Shown: in pieces, positions 15,862-23,858 of the stretch
Layout of the letters: the number at the start of each line of letters is the position of its first letter
Position numbering within the stretch: position 1 is the first letter of the stretch
Virus record (IMG/VR): IMGVR_UViG_3300042889_000724
Coordinates: 1 to 62,036 of that record
Source: a virus
Length of the DNA stretch: 62,036 nt
Direction: 5' to 3' (one strand)
Program-made: the position numbers and the translations under genes
The notes under the pieces: model-generated
What the model saw: the letters and a program-made list of their open reading frames with translations, nothing else
What the model was told of the DNA's origin: nothing
Databases searched by the model: none

Positions 15862-16035
15862 ATGAGTAACTCAAGAAGTAAAGACTACTACGGGTCTGAA
15901 CCCCGAGTAAAAGAAGTACGCAAGGGTGTTGATAAATCAAATAAGCACCGTAAGAACCTGTATAAATACTCTGGTAGTAATGATGCTGAAGAGCATGATG
16001 ACTACGATGATTATAATACAAATCGCAAATACTAA
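15862..16035 (+). CDS. 57-residue charged protein between gp59 and gp32
   Basis: The ATG immediately follows the gp59 stop (TAG then ATG). The product is basic at first (SRSKDYYGSEPRVKEVRK), then acidic (EEHDDYDDY) and ends NTNRKY. Tyr and Asp content is high, and the protein is probably disordered. T4 has no gene at this place. It ends 30 bases before gp32. The function is unknown. A role with gp32 or gp59 is only suggested by position. Confidence 0.65.
   Translation: MSNSRSKDYYGSEPRVKEVRKGVDKSNKHRKNLYKYSGSNDAEEHDDYDDYNTNRKY
15961..15968 (+). promoter_or_regulatory. Candidate late promoter for gp32
   Basis: An exact TATAAATA inside the 57-codon gene lies 97 bases before the gp32 ATG. T4 gene 32 is also served by a late promoter, which supports the assignment. 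The octamer alone is weak evidence within coding sequence. Confidence 0.45.
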
Positions 16036-16065
16036 ACATACAACGCAAATATAAGGACAATACAT

Positions 16066-16992
16066 ATGTCAAATAATACACTATCAGAACTCCGTAAAAA
16101 TCGCGGAAACTTCGACTCACTCATGAAAGCAGTTGAGTCAATCGCAAACCCATCAAATGAAAAGCGTGGCGACGATGATCGCTTCTGGAAACCAACTGTC
16201 GATAAGGCAGGTAATGGTCAAGCAGTGCTTCGTTTCCTCCCTGCTCCTGCAGGTGAAGAACTTCCTTGGGTTCGCGTCTTTGATCATGGTTTCCAGGGTC
16301 CAACTGGAAAGTGGTATATCGAAAACTCGTTGACCACAATCAACAAACCAGATCCAGTCGGCGAACTGAATTCCGAACTTTGGAACTCAGGTATCGAAGC
16401 GAATAAGGAAATCGCTCGTAAGCAAAAGCGTCGTCTTTCCTACATCTCCAACGTTCTTGTGGTTCGCGATCCCGCAAATCCTGAGAATGAAGGTAAGGTA
16501 TTCCTCTACAAGTATGGTAAGAAAATCTTTGACAAGATCAAGGATGTAATGCAACCAACCTTTGAAGACGAGAAACCAGTCAACCCATTTGACCTTTGGG
16601 AAGGTGCTAACTTCAAGTTGCGCATTCGTCAGGTTGAAGGTTATCGTAACTACGATAAGTCAGAATTCGATGGTCCAACTCCTCTTGACGAAGACGAGGA
16701 TAAGTTGGAGCAGGTCTGGAAGAATGCGCATTCACTTGCCACTTTCCTCGATCCTTCGAACTTCAAGTCATATGATGAACTGAAGGCGAAGATGAATACG
16801 GTTCTTACAGGTGGTGGTGCTCGTATGGCAACTGCTGAGAAGGTTAATCCGCTTGATGCTGAAGATGAACTGTTCGTTGAAACCAAGATGCGTAATGCAC
16901 CTGCTGCTAAGGCAACGGATGACAGTCCACCTTGGAAAGAAGACAGTGACGATGACACGATGAGTTACTTCTCGAGTCTCGCTGATGACTAA
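16066..16992 (+). CDS. 32: gp32-like single-stranded DNA-binding protein
   Basis: This 308-residue protein (T4 gp32 has 301) starts with SELRKNRGNFDSLMKAV, a basic N-terminal cooperativity segment. The core contains AVLRFLPAP and LPWVRVFDHGF, followed by KWYIENSLTTI. A very acidic tail (DSDDDTMSYFSSLADD) is the usual docking site for replication partners. There is no cysteine anywhere in the protein, so the Zn site of T4 gp32 is absent. A good AAGGA Shine-Dalgarno lies 9 bases before the ATG. A strong hairpin terminator follows the stop. Confidence 0.9.
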   Translation: MSNNTLSELRKNRGNFDSLMKAVESIANPSNEKRGDDDRFWKPTVDKAGNGQAVLRFLPAPAGEELPWVRVFDHGFQGPTGKWYIENSLTTINKPDPVGELNSELWNSGIEANKEIARKQKRRLSYISNVLVVRDPANPENEGKVFLYKYGKKIFDKIKDVMQPTFEDEKPVNPFDLWEGANFKLRIRQVEGYRNYDKSEFDGPTPLDEDEDKLEQVWKNAHSLATFLDPSNFKSYDELKAKMNTVLTGGGARMATAEKVNPLDAEDELFVETKMRNAPAAKATDDSPPWKEDSDDDTMSYFSSLADD

Positions 16993-16998
16993 AAACTT

Positions 16999-17023
16999 GG
17001 GGGAGCGTTTCGCTCCCCCATTT
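16999..17023. terminator. Bidirectional terminator between gp32 and tape measure
   Basis: GGGGGAGCG (16999-17007), loop TTT, and CGCTCCCCC (17011-17019) form a perfect 9-bp stem. T-rich sequence follows on both strands (ATTTCATT rightwards, AAGTTTTT leftwards). It separates two convergent transcripts. Confidence 0.85.
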
Positions 17024-17025
17024 CA

Positions 17026-19293
17026 TTATGCCACTGCTCTTCTTTCCTGGAAGCGTAACCATGTAGGATCATTAGATCTCACGTTTCCTACACCTCCTGG
17101 GAAAGTTATTTGCGGAGGTGCTTGACCACCACCTCCACCTTGGTTGATTACAGTTGGTGGCGGAACATTAATTTGCATTTTATCTTTGGTCGCTGCAGTT
17201 CCTTGTTCAATTAAAGCACCGTCCATATTCTTACCAGTTTCAGTTTTTGATTTACTTGGAGACAGTTTGTCATATGCTGCTCCCGCAAGCATACCTACTG
17301 GACCAAGGGCAGCACCAGCAATCGCACCTTTATTTTTTGAGAAGAAACTACCAGTATCTTTTTTCGCTCCTGGTTCTACACTGCCAACTTTTGGTTTTTT
17401 CTGTGTTCCAGCATACTCACCTGCTGCCATTTTATCTTCAGTACTGTCAACCATACCAAATGTCAATCCGCTAAGAACGTTTCTTCCAGCGTTTTTAAAT
17501 TTCTGACCAGTAGTTGCATTTGGATCAGCATTGAATCCTTTATATCCATCATATGCTGCCATACCTGCTGCAAGTGGAAGCGCAAGTTTTCCTGCAACTC
17601 TACCTGCGAATCCAAGACCCTTTACTAATCCTGGTGATGCTTTGCTGAGAATGCTACCTGCTTTAGAACCTAAACTAGAAGCACCACTAGCAATCTTACC
17701 CAAGAATCCAGTTGACTTAGTTGCTGCAGCTGCAGTACCCGCAGTACCAGCAGTTCCTACTCCAGCAGCACCAGCGGCACCTGCAGTTCCTACTCCAGCA
17801 GCACCTGCAGTTCCTACTCCAGCAGCACCAGCAGTTCCTACTCCAGCAGCACCAGCAGTTCCTAAACCAGCAGCACCAGCAGTTCCTGCTGCTCCCAATC
17901 CAAGCATTCCGAGAGTTCTAGCACCGCCACTGAGAACAGCACTACCAAGTGTTCTAGCACCACCCGCTAAACCACGAGCAAGTCCTCCTACTCTGCCTCT
18001 GATGCCACGACTGGCCATACGTGCGCGAGCACGCATTCTACCCCTAGATCTTTTTCTGTCGGGTAAATCGATGTCCATACCACCACCGTCGTCACCACCG
18101 CCACCACCGCTTTGACTTTCAGATGACATCTTCTTCATCAGTTCTAGTATCTCTTTCAATACATCGACTGTCTCGGTTGTCTTTTCTTGGATAATATTGG
18201 AATTTTCTTGTATTAAAACATTAGAATCAGCAGTTTTTTGTAATGCTTCAATTGTTGCATCTTTAGAGATACCTGCAGTATCTTCTTGTTGTTCGCTTGA
18301 TGCTGCTAAGGTCTTATTGATTTCATCTTTGCTGACTGGTTTACCGTCTTTTCTGTATGATATATCTTTTTCGGAAGCAGGAGCAATTCCTTGTTCTTCT
18401 AGAGATTTAATTTGATCTTCTGTTAAATCAGTCAATTTGTCAATAGGTTGAAACTTCTGTTTTTCCTTGGGTTCCTTGGATTGAACCTTCTCTTTTTCCT
18501 CTTTAAAGAATTCTTGGATGGCCTTCTTAAATGAGTCATTCGCAGATGTAGATTGTTTCTCGTTCGCCTCAGAATCTATTCTGTTCATCAAGCGTTCACG
18601 TTTCTGCTCGTCCGAAGTGAACACGTTATCAGCGAAACTACCTTCTGGCGCTTCTCTTCCTACGGCGATATTAAATCCACGTTTGAGAGTTCCGCCAATA
18701 CTAGAACCAAATCCTTTGGCGAGTTTCCCGATGCCTTGTCTATTTTTTTCTATGGGTTCTTCTTCGGTGTTCATACCAACTGAACGACCAAGACGATTTA
18801 AAAATGTATCTTTTTCACCAGTTAAAGTATACCCAGATGCCTTTACTACTTCCTCACGAGATTTTTCTTCCATATCTTTGCCGAGTTTTTGCAAGATTGG
18901 ATTATCAGAGTTTTGTAGATCCTTTGAGATACCAACAATCTTACCGATTGCCTTCTCAAACTCTTTCATGTTTTTAGTTTGTAACTTGGTGATCTCATCG
19001 ATCATTGTTTTGATCAATTCTTTTTGATCATCATTTGTATCTTCGCGCATTTCTATTGCTGAAGACTCAAAGGTCTTCATGAAAGTCGAGATCATAGATT
19101 GTGTAGCAGTAGGATTTGCCTCTGCCATCGAACCTGGATTTACTGCAGCAGCAATCTTAGAAAGTTGACTTTCTTTACCAATACCTTTTTGTTGTGTAGA
19201 TCCGGACTGAGCAATGGTGCGACCTTGCCCGACTCCTGGACCAGCAGTTCCTTTATCATCTATTGGTCCAGTTTTTTCGTCTAATTCGTTCAT
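17026..19293 (-). CDS. Tape measure protein (gp29-like role)
   Basis: This 755-residue protein is long and low in complexity. The N-terminal half is charged and coiled-coil-like (FEKAIGKIVGISKDLQNS, EEKEKVQSKEPKEKQKF). A Gly-rich linker follows near residue 395, then an Arg-rich stretch (RKRSRGRMRARARMASRG). Next come an Ala-Gly-Thr repeat (units of AAGVGTAG) and hydrophobic helices such as LALPLAAGMAAYDGYKGF. The C-terminus has a P-P-T-V-I-N-Q-Gly5 segment. Length, composition and position directly behind a gp26/chaperone gene fit a tape measure that sets tail length and is threaded inside the tube. T4 gp29 is not obviously alignable by eye. The ATG overlaps the -1 frame extension of the chaperone gene (TAATG). 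Confidence 0.75.
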   Translation of the reverse strand: MNELDEKTGPIDDKGTAGPGVGQGRTIAQSGSTQQKGIGKESQLSKIAAAVNPGSMAEANPTATQSMISTFMKTFESSAIEMREDTNDDQKELIKTMIDEITKLQTKNMKEFEKAIGKIVGISKDLQNSDNPILQKLGKDMEEKSREEVVKASGYTLTGEKDTFLNRLGRSVGMNTEEEPIEKNRQGIGKLAKGFGSSIGGTLKRGFNIAVGREAPEGSFADNVFTSDEQKRERLMNRIDSEANEKQSTSANDSFKKAIQEFFKEEKEKVQSKEPKEKQKFQPIDKLTDLTEDQIKSLEEQGIAPASEKDISYRKDGKPVSKDEINKTLAASSEQQEDTAGISKDATIEALQKTADSNVLIQENSNIIQEKTTETVDVLKEILELMKKMSSESQSGGGGGDDGGGMDIDLPDRKRSRGRMRARARMASRGIRGRVGGLARGLAGGARTLGSAVLSGGARTLGMLGLGAAGTAGAAGLGTAGAAGVGTAGAAGVGTAGAAGVGTAGAAGAAGVGTAGTAGTAAAATKSTGFLGKIASGASSLGSKAGSILSKASPGLVKGLGFAGRVAGKLALPLAAGMAAYDGYKGFNADPNATTGQKFKNAGRNVLSGLTFGMVDSTEDKMAAGEYAGTQKKPKVGSVEPGAKKDTGSFFSKNKGAIAGAALGPVGMLAGAAYDKLSPSKSKTETGKNMDGALIEQGTAATKDKMQINVPPPTVINQGGGGGQAPPQITFPGGVGNVRSNDPTWLRFQERRAVA
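17740..17900 (-). repeat. Tandem Ala-Gly-Thr coding repeat in the tape measure gene
   Basis: Near-identical units with the core CAGCAGCACCAGCAGTTC (plus strand) recur about every 24 bases. They encode alternating GTAGAAGV octapeptides on the minus strand. Such repeats can change copy number by slippage, which would alter tape length. Confidence 0.75.
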
Positions 19294-19475
19294 TAGTCCT
19301 GATTCTCTGCTTTCTTTTTAAGATGCGCCATCAGCATCCCTATGTAAACTTCCCTCTCCCAAGGCATCATATTCTCTAATTCAGTCAAACTATATTTATG
19401 TTCATGCATTAAAATAAAGTTGATTTTGTAGAAATTCATCAAATTATCATGAGAAAGGGTTATCCGAAAAAATTT
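19293..19475 (-). CDS. -1 frame extension of the gp26-like gene (tail assembly chaperone T-domain)
   Basis: A frame in -1 relative to the gp26-like gene opens exactly at the slippery site (19466-19476) and runs to a TAA at 19293-19295. It codes for about 58 residues, including SLTELENMMPWEREVYIGML and then MAHLKKK. No Shine-Dalgarno precedes the only sensible internal ATG (19439, MNFYKINFIL). This argues that it is read as a C-terminal extension by ribosomal frameshifting, giving a fusion of about 284 residues. It lies directly before the tape measure gene, as do the T-domains of the lambda G/GT pair and similar chaperone pairs in other phages. Confidence 0.7.
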   Translation of the reverse strand, partial: KFFRITLSHDNLMNFYKINFILMHEHKYSLTELENMMPWEREVYIGMLMAHLKKKAENQD

Positions 19476-20146
19476 TCAACACCATCCACGACTACAGTAT
19501 TTTCTGTTCCACATTTCGGGCATGTGTAATCAATATTGTGGAAAATCTTCGGCGCAGTGACAAAGAATTCTACAATTTTCTCAAACTGTTCATTTGTCAA
19601 TCCTTCAATAAAGGTAGCAATTTCTTCAGTCGTTTGGTCTTTCGCGTCATGAATTTCATCTTGTGTGAAAACTTTATCAATGCAGGACACAACTAAATCA
19701 AACACAGGTAAGTCGTCATCTACCAGAACTTCTGCGGTAGGATACTTCATAATGACACCAACATCAGGTGTGATCATAATTTTATTCTTGTGCTCGGGAG
19801 TTATTTGCAATTCAATGTTGTCTAAATCTAAGATGGTTGGAGTCTTGTGTCCACATTCACCACAAATTAAATTAAACTCTGACTCTTTACCAATAGACTG
19901 TGAGCGCAATTTAATAAAGATGTTCTGTATGTCAAAGAACGGTAGTTTCTCTGAGTCAATCTTACCATCAGAGCACGAGTTAATGACTTGCTGCATTGCT
20001 CGAATCATATCTGCTCGTTGATTTGATTCTGCTGCTAGAATTAAAATCTTTTCCTCTTTCACAAGGAATGGTCTCATTGATACCTTTTGTTTTGTTGAAT
20101 ATACTTCAACGTCAAATGTCGGTACTGATATTGTAGGTAGCGCCAT
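19460..20146 (-). CDS. 26: gp26-like baseplate protein / tail assembly chaperone
   Basis: This 228-residue protein belongs, by eye, to the T4 gp26 baseplate family (T4 gp26 has 208). It shows VYSTKQKVSMRPFLVKEEKI near the N-terminus, and two CXXC pairs (CGECGHKT near residue 105 and CPKCGTEN near 210) that could hold a zinc ribbon. In between lie helical segments (DQTTEEIATFIEGL). A small fraction of ribosomes probably shift to -1 at the last codons to make a longer product. That would make this gene the counterpart of G and G-T in siphophages. It lies in the minus-strand tail operon before the tape measure. Confidence 0.8.
   Translation of the reverse strand: MALPTISVPTFDVEVYSTKQKVSMRPFLVKEEKILILAAESNQRADMIRAMQQVINSCSDGKIDSEKLPFFDIQNIFIKLRSQSIGKESEFNLICGECGHKTPTILDLDNIELQITPEHKNKIMITPDVGVIMKYPTAEVLVDDDLPVFDLVVSCIDKVFTQDEIHDAKDQTTEEIATFIEGLTNEQFEKIVEFFVTAPKIFHNIDYTCPKCGTENTVVVDGVENFFG
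19466..19476 (-). promoter_or_regulatory. Probable programmed -1 ribosomal frameshift site
   Basis: On the minus strand the mRNA reads AAAAUUUUUUC, in frame GAA AAU UUU UUC GGA UAA. It contains two canonical heptamers in the right phase, A-AAU-UUU and U-UUU-UUC. In the -1 frame a UGA (19476-19478) sits immediately upstream, while the 0-frame UAA is at 19460-19462. The overlap of the two frames is therefore about 16 bases and consists essentially of the slippery run. Confidence 0.7.
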
Positions 20147-20162
20147 AATTTACTCCAATTAT

Positions 20163-20834
20163 TTAAGTGTCTTCAAATTGTGGGATGTCATTTTCAACAT
20201 CATTTATTAACTGATCAGCGTTAGCGTCGATATTATCATCGCCGATGATATCATCGTTGATGTAGTCAGATTCTGATTCTGAATCTGCGTTACCATCTAC
20301 GCCAATGGATATCCATTTTGTATATGCAAACGTTACTGGCATTCGCAAAACTTCAGAATTGGTTGCAGAAATAGAAATAGGTGCCATCGAACGAGGAAAT
20401 GCCTCTTGTATTCTCCATTCAGCAATGACTTCATCTTTATTATTTAATGAGACAAGTTCTATTTCTGCAAGATAATCATAAGGATAGCTAACATATCTGG
20501 TGACAGGATTAATGATTGATGTCATCCAATCTTCAAAAAAACGTTTTGCTGCCCATGTTGTGTCAACTAGAAAGGTGAATGTTATGGCATCACCGCCAAA
20601 ATCAATTACGTTTGCACGTTGCTCGTTTAAATTGTTTATTCTGAACGGTCTTGTTCCAACAAGAATTCCTGGGAACAATCCATCTTCAACCATTAATGAG
20701 ATTTCTTTTGTATCACCACCTACACCAAGAACTCCAGGAGTCGAAAACCTTACTTCGAATCTACTAGACCTTGCGAAGTCAGTCTCACGAACACGTGCGA
20801 CAAAATCGGTAATATTATGACCTGCTGTTGCCAT
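20163..20834 (-). CDS. gp19-family tail-tube-like protein (possible gp54)
   Basis: This 223-residue protein shows features of the T4 tail tube fold. These include FARSSRFEVRFSTPG at the start, then KEISLMVEDGLFPG, a FGGDAITFTFLVD segment, and FFEDWMTSIINPVTRYVSYP in the middle. YLAEIELVSLN and AFPRSMAPISIS follow. The C-terminal 50 residues are acidic and probably extended (DADQ/DDND-type). It is longer than T4 gp19 (163) and sits among hub genes, so it may be the tube initiator (gp54-like) rather than the major tube protein. The gene is directly downstream of 20834-21406 with a one-base overlap. Confidence 0.72.
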   Translation of the reverse strand: MATAGHNITDFVARVRETDFARSSRFEVRFSTPGVLGVGGDTKEISLMVEDGLFPGILVGTRPFRINNLNEQRANVIDFGGDAITFTFLVDTTWAAKRFFEDWMTSIINPVTRYVSYPYDYLAEIELVSLNNKDEVIAEWRIQEAFPRSMAPISISATNSEVLRMPVTFAYTKWISIGVDGNADSESESDYINDDIIGDDNIDANADQLINDVENDIPQFEDT

Positions 20835-21406
20835 TAGAATTTGCTCCTAGAATCTCTGAATACCTGTTCCTTTGTGGCACCCACAAAGTTTTCAATCGGT
20901 AAGAATATTGCTGCTTGCCAGTCTTCAGGGTTGACCTTTAAGAATTGCGAATTAACATGATTAGTCAGATAATGTTTGATACATGGTTTGACTTCATTCG
21001 CATTCTTCAAATTATTTAACAGATTGTATGACATGCGTAACTTGGTTGTTTCAGAATATGTCTTGGTTGTTTTGTAATCTAACAACTCGCCGAGAACTTG
21101 TGCTCGCAGCAGATAAGGCAGGTAATGTAAATTGATTCCATAAAATCCACCTTTTGCTGGACCAAATGGTAGTACCAGCGGAAAGGTATCGTAGAAAGGA
21201 AGTTCTTCCTTTAACTTTGGATCGTAGAAATACAAATACATCGAACCGATCTCGATATTAGTTTTTAATTCACCGATATCTGATTTCATTACGCTGCTCT
21301 GAGACAACCTCGCGCCCACGAGATTTTTCACATTTCGCATGTACCAATCCATGGACTTTTGTCCATCACCTGCTCGGGCGCGAAGTCTCTGAAACGGATT
21401 TGCCAA
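20834..21406 (-). CDS. Conserved T4-like virion-associated protein, unknown role
   Basis: This 190-residue protein starts MANPFQRLRAR from a TTG codon directly behind the upstream stop (TAATTG). The segment YLYFYDPKLKEELPFYDTFP and the LPFGPAKGGFYGINLHYLP region form a pattern I recall from conserved T4-like marine phage genes next to tail genes. The C-terminus has INSQFLKVNPEDWQ-like and AIFLPIENF motifs. There are no enzyme motifs. Context suggests a hub or tail-completion component (inference). Confidence 0.65.
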   Translation of the reverse strand: MANPFQRLRARAGDGQKSMDWYMRNVKNLVGARLSQSSVMKSDIGELKTNIEIGSMYLYFYDPKLKEELPFYDTFPLVLPFGPAKGGFYGINLHYLPYLLRAQVLGELLDYKTTKTYSETTKLRMSYNLLNNLKNANEVKPCIKHYLTNHVNSQFLKVNPEDWQAAIFLPIENFVGATKEQVFRDSRSKF

Positions 21407-21562
21407 TTACCTACCTTGTCCTCTGTATGCTTTATAGTTCGCACGTTTACGTTTATTCATGGTTGAAAACTTTATCGAAGAGGCACTACCACCGATTGAT
21501 GTCTTGCCTTTTTTCTGATTAGTAAAGGAAATCTTATTGTTTCCGCCACTTGCCTTTGCCAT
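21407..21562 (-). CDS. Small basic conserved protein (51 residues)
   Basis: This frame lies between gp4 and the TTG-started gene. It encodes MAKASGGNNKISFTNQKK and, further on, GGSASSIKFSTMNKRKR and YKAYRGQGR at the C-terminus. I recall the FSTMNK and YRGQG motifs from tiny genes in other marine T4-like phages. It is strongly basic and Gly/Ser/Lys-rich, probably disordered. It abuts the next gene without a gap. The function is unknown. Confidence 0.65.
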   Translation of the reverse strand: MAKASGGNNKISFTNQKKGKTSIGGSASSIKFSTMNKRKRANYKAYRGQGR

Positions 21563-21576
21563 AGATATTCTCCTTC

Positions 21577-22035
21577 TTATTTATTACGGATTCCCAACTC
21601 TTTTTCAGTTAAGATGATAAATTTCCATCCTCTATCTTCACAAAATTCAGTAGCAAATTTCCACTTTGCTTGGTTTACACCCCATTGCATAACTTCCTGT
21701 AGAAACTTTTTTGTTTTTCTAGCAGGTACTTTGGGTTCTTTAGTAAACTTCTGCGGTTTTACCTCAACCAGATACTTCTTCGTAACACCACTTTTTTCTT
21801 GAACCTTGATATAAAAATCCACGAAATATCTATGTACTCGATTATCTAAAGGAGAGATATACGGTATGGGTAACTCTTCAGATCCCCATTCCAATATGTT
21901 GTCGTTATTATCGCACCACTTCATGAACTTTAGTTCCCAACTGGAGCGATAAACAATATTGTTTGGATTCCCAATGTATTTCTTTGGATCCTGTATTTTA
22001 TACAGACCTTTCAAAGATTCCTTACCATAACTCAT
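21577..22035 (-). CDS. 4: gp4-like head completion nuclease
   Basis: This 152-residue protein (T4 gp4 has 150) has VYRSSWELKFMKWCD, ILEWGSEELPIPYISP, then RYFVDFYIKV and YLVEVKPQK. This is the TnsA-like PD-(D/E)XK layout with Glu in SSWE, Asp in VDF and Glu/Lys in VEVKP. In T4, gp4/gp50 is needed to complete the head after packaging, before tail joining. The first gene of the minus-strand operon starts here. It is divergent from gp48, with the plus-strand late octamer overlapping its first codons. Confidence 0.85.
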   Translation of the reverse strand: MSYGKESLKGLYKIQDPKKYIGNPNNIVYRSSWELKFMKWCDNNDNILEWGSEELPIPYISPLDNRVHRYFVDFYIKVQEKSGVTKKYLVEVKPQKFTKEPKVPARKTKKFLQEVMQWGVNQAKWKFATEFCEDRGWKFIILTEKELGIRNK

Positions 22036-22042
22036 ATAAATA
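22035..22042 (+). promoter_or_regulatory. T4-type late promoter for the tail operon
   Basis: An exact TATAAATA lies 36 bases upstream of the gp48 ATG, in the short divergent gap after gp4. It would drive the long rightward series of baseplate genes. Confidence 0.65.
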
Positions 22043-22078
22043 TTCCAAACTCTATACTTAATAGGATATTTATTCTAG

Positions 22079-23338
22079 ATGGCATTAACTCCTGCACCTG
22101 CCGCACCTACGCAAACTCCTGCTCCAGGAACAACTGCACCTGCTGCGCCCACAAAGGCACCTGAACCCAAAAAAGAAAGTAGGTTCAGCAGAGGAACTGC
22201 GCCTGTTAATTTTTTAGAAACACCGCTGGATAAAGACGGGCAACGACGTTATCCAATGGATGTCGGAAACTCTGCAGAGTATCCGCATTATGTTGTTTTC
22301 TATCCTCTCGTGCGCGAAGGAACGAAACGAGGCAAGGAATTATTGTCAAATGGTGGTGGTAGAATTTTTGATCAGACAGATCAGAACAGAGTCGATCCAG
22401 AAAATGGTAAAATTGCAACGGGTGCAGCAGGAGCGTTAGTTGGTGCCCCAATAGGTGCTGCTGTTGGTGCGGGTAATGCCGCATCCCTTGGTGACTCACT
22501 CCTCAAGAACGGTGGTACTGCTGTAAACAAAAATCCTAACGCTACAGGTGGTCCAGTATCAATTGGTGTAAAAATGGCGGCAGGACTCGTCGGAGGAATT
22601 TTAGGTGCTGGTGCTGGTGCTGCAGCAGGTGTTGCTGCCAGCGCGATCGCAGGAGAACAACGCCTAGTAATTGGTAGCGACGAGATAGTTCTATATATTC
22701 CAGATAAACTGTCAACAGGATATAATGCCAACTATGAAACCGCAGATCTTGGTGCGCTTATTGGCGGTCTCGCTTCAGGTAAAACATCAGTGGGCGGATT
22801 ATTTACTGAAGGAACGGAAACTGCTGACTATCTTATAAGAAAAGCAGGTCGTGTCGCCAATATCGCTGGTTTCGATCAGTTTACTAATGTACTACAGGCA
22901 ACTTCCAAGAGAGTAGAAAACCCATACAAAGAACAATTATTTAGATCTATGGGATTTAGAAAGTTCTCATTTGACTACAGATTTGCACCAAGAACTCCTG
23001 CTGAAGCAGAGATGGTTTTTGGACGCCCAACAGGAACGAATGGTGAACCACATTCTGGTATACTTGAGTTGTTCACTTCACACATGCATCCAACAATGAG
23101 TCCTAATGGATTGTTTCAAACATATCCGTCAGAGTTTATGATAATCTATTATCATAATGGTGCTGAGAATACTTATGTAAGAAAAATATCGAACTGTGTG
23201 TTGACAGATATGACTATTGATTATGGCGCAGAAGGTTTTACCACATTCGAAAACGGATGTCCAACTGAAGCATTTATTAGATTACAATTCTCTGAATTGG
23301 AAACTTTGACTACAGATAGAATTGAGAAGGGTTACTAA
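22079..23338 (+). CDS. 48: gp48-like baseplate tail tube cap
   Basis: This 419-residue protein matches the T4 gp48 tail tube cap (364 residues). The C-terminal half holds LFRSMGFRKFSFDYRFAP, LFTSHMHPTMSPNGLF and FMIIYYHNGAENTYV, ending ELETLTTDRIEKGY. The first 35 residues are a Pro/Ala-rich extension (PAPAAPTQTPAPGTTAP). Residues about 115-200 form an Ala/Gly-rich insert (GAAGALVGAPIGAAVGAG) that could be membrane-active or a flexible loop. It nucleates tube growth on the hub. The ATG lies downstream of the 22035 late octamer. Confidence 0.85.
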   Translation: MALTPAPAAPTQTPAPGTTAPAAPTKAPEPKKESRFSRGTAPVNFLETPLDKDGQRRYPMDVGNSAEYPHYVVFYPLVREGTKRGKELLSNGGGRIFDQTDQNRVDPENGKIATGAAGALVGAPIGAAVGAGNAASLGDSLLKNGGTAVNKNPNATGGPVSIGVKMAAGLVGGILGAGAGAAAGVAASAIAGEQRLVIGSDEIVLYIPDKLSTGYNANYETADLGALIGGLASGKTSVGGLFTEGTETADYLIRKAGRVANIAGFDQFTNVLQATSKRVENPYKEQLFRSMGFRKFSFDYRFAPRTPAEAEMVFGRPTGTNGEPHSGILELFTSHMHPTMSPNGLFQTYPSEFMIIYYHNGAENTYVRKISNCVLTDMTIDYGAEGFTTFENGCPTEAFIRLQFSELETLTTDRIEKGY

Positions 23339-23339
23339 T

Positions 23340-23852
23340 ATGCTGTTTTCTATGTTCCCGCGATTGTTAGTCAATACGATTACACCCAATACCGCGACAC
23401 TTGTAACTGATATATTTCGCAGAATCTCGCTAAATAAATTTAAGAGTAATGTTGTTTTATTGCAGACAATCACTGTTCCAGATGGTTATACAATCGAGCA
23501 AGTTTCCGATAAGTTTTATGGCAACCCAGACTATCATTGGGTGATCATGACAATAAATGAAATCGTTGATGCGCGAAGAGAATGGCCAATGGGTAATTCG
23601 GATTTACTTGCATATTGTAAAAAGAAATATGGTGAAACAGGAATTTACTTACCGCACCATTATAGAACATCTGATGCATTTAAAATAATCGTGGATTATA
23701 ATTCAACTGATATTGCGGATGGTACTGCAGTTGTTGTTTCCAATTACGAATATGAAGAAGAACTAAATAATAGTAAACGAGAAATAAAGATGTTGGAACC
23801 AAAATATTTGGCGGAATTTGTTTCTTTATACTCGAATTTGATTAGTAGGTAA
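23340..23852 (+). CDS. 53: gp53-like baseplate wedge protein
   Basis: This 170-residue protein begins MLFSMFPRLLVN at the ATG overlapping the gp48 stop region. VTDIFRRISLNKF and VPDGYTIEQVSDKFYGNPDYHWVI follow the T4 gp53 pattern (T4 length 196), including the LysM-like YGNP.YHW segment. It links wedge and hub around the tail tip. A frame starting at 23322 exists but lies within gp48, so the 23340 start is chosen. Confidence 0.87.
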   Translation: MLFSMFPRLLVNTITPNTATLVTDIFRRISLNKFKSNVVLLQTITVPDGYTIEQVSDKFYGNPDYHWVIMTINEIVDARREWPMGNSDLLAYCKKKYGETGIYLPHHYRTSDAFKIIVDYNSTDIADGTAVVVSNYEYEEELNNSKREIKMLEPKYLAEFVSLYSNLISR

Positions 23853-23858
23853 TTAATA

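Noticed and set aside
17531-18115. Long plus-strand open frame rich in Pro/Ala/Thr/Val
   Set aside because: It is the antisense shadow of the Ala/Gly repeat of the tape measure gene. It has no Shine-Dalgarno or promoter and lies inside the minus-strand gene.
19293-19439. Independent small gene starting with ATG at 19439
   Set aside because: There is no ribosome binding site, and the frame opens exactly at a slippery run in the upstream gene. The frameshift explanation fits better, although internal initiation is not excluded.
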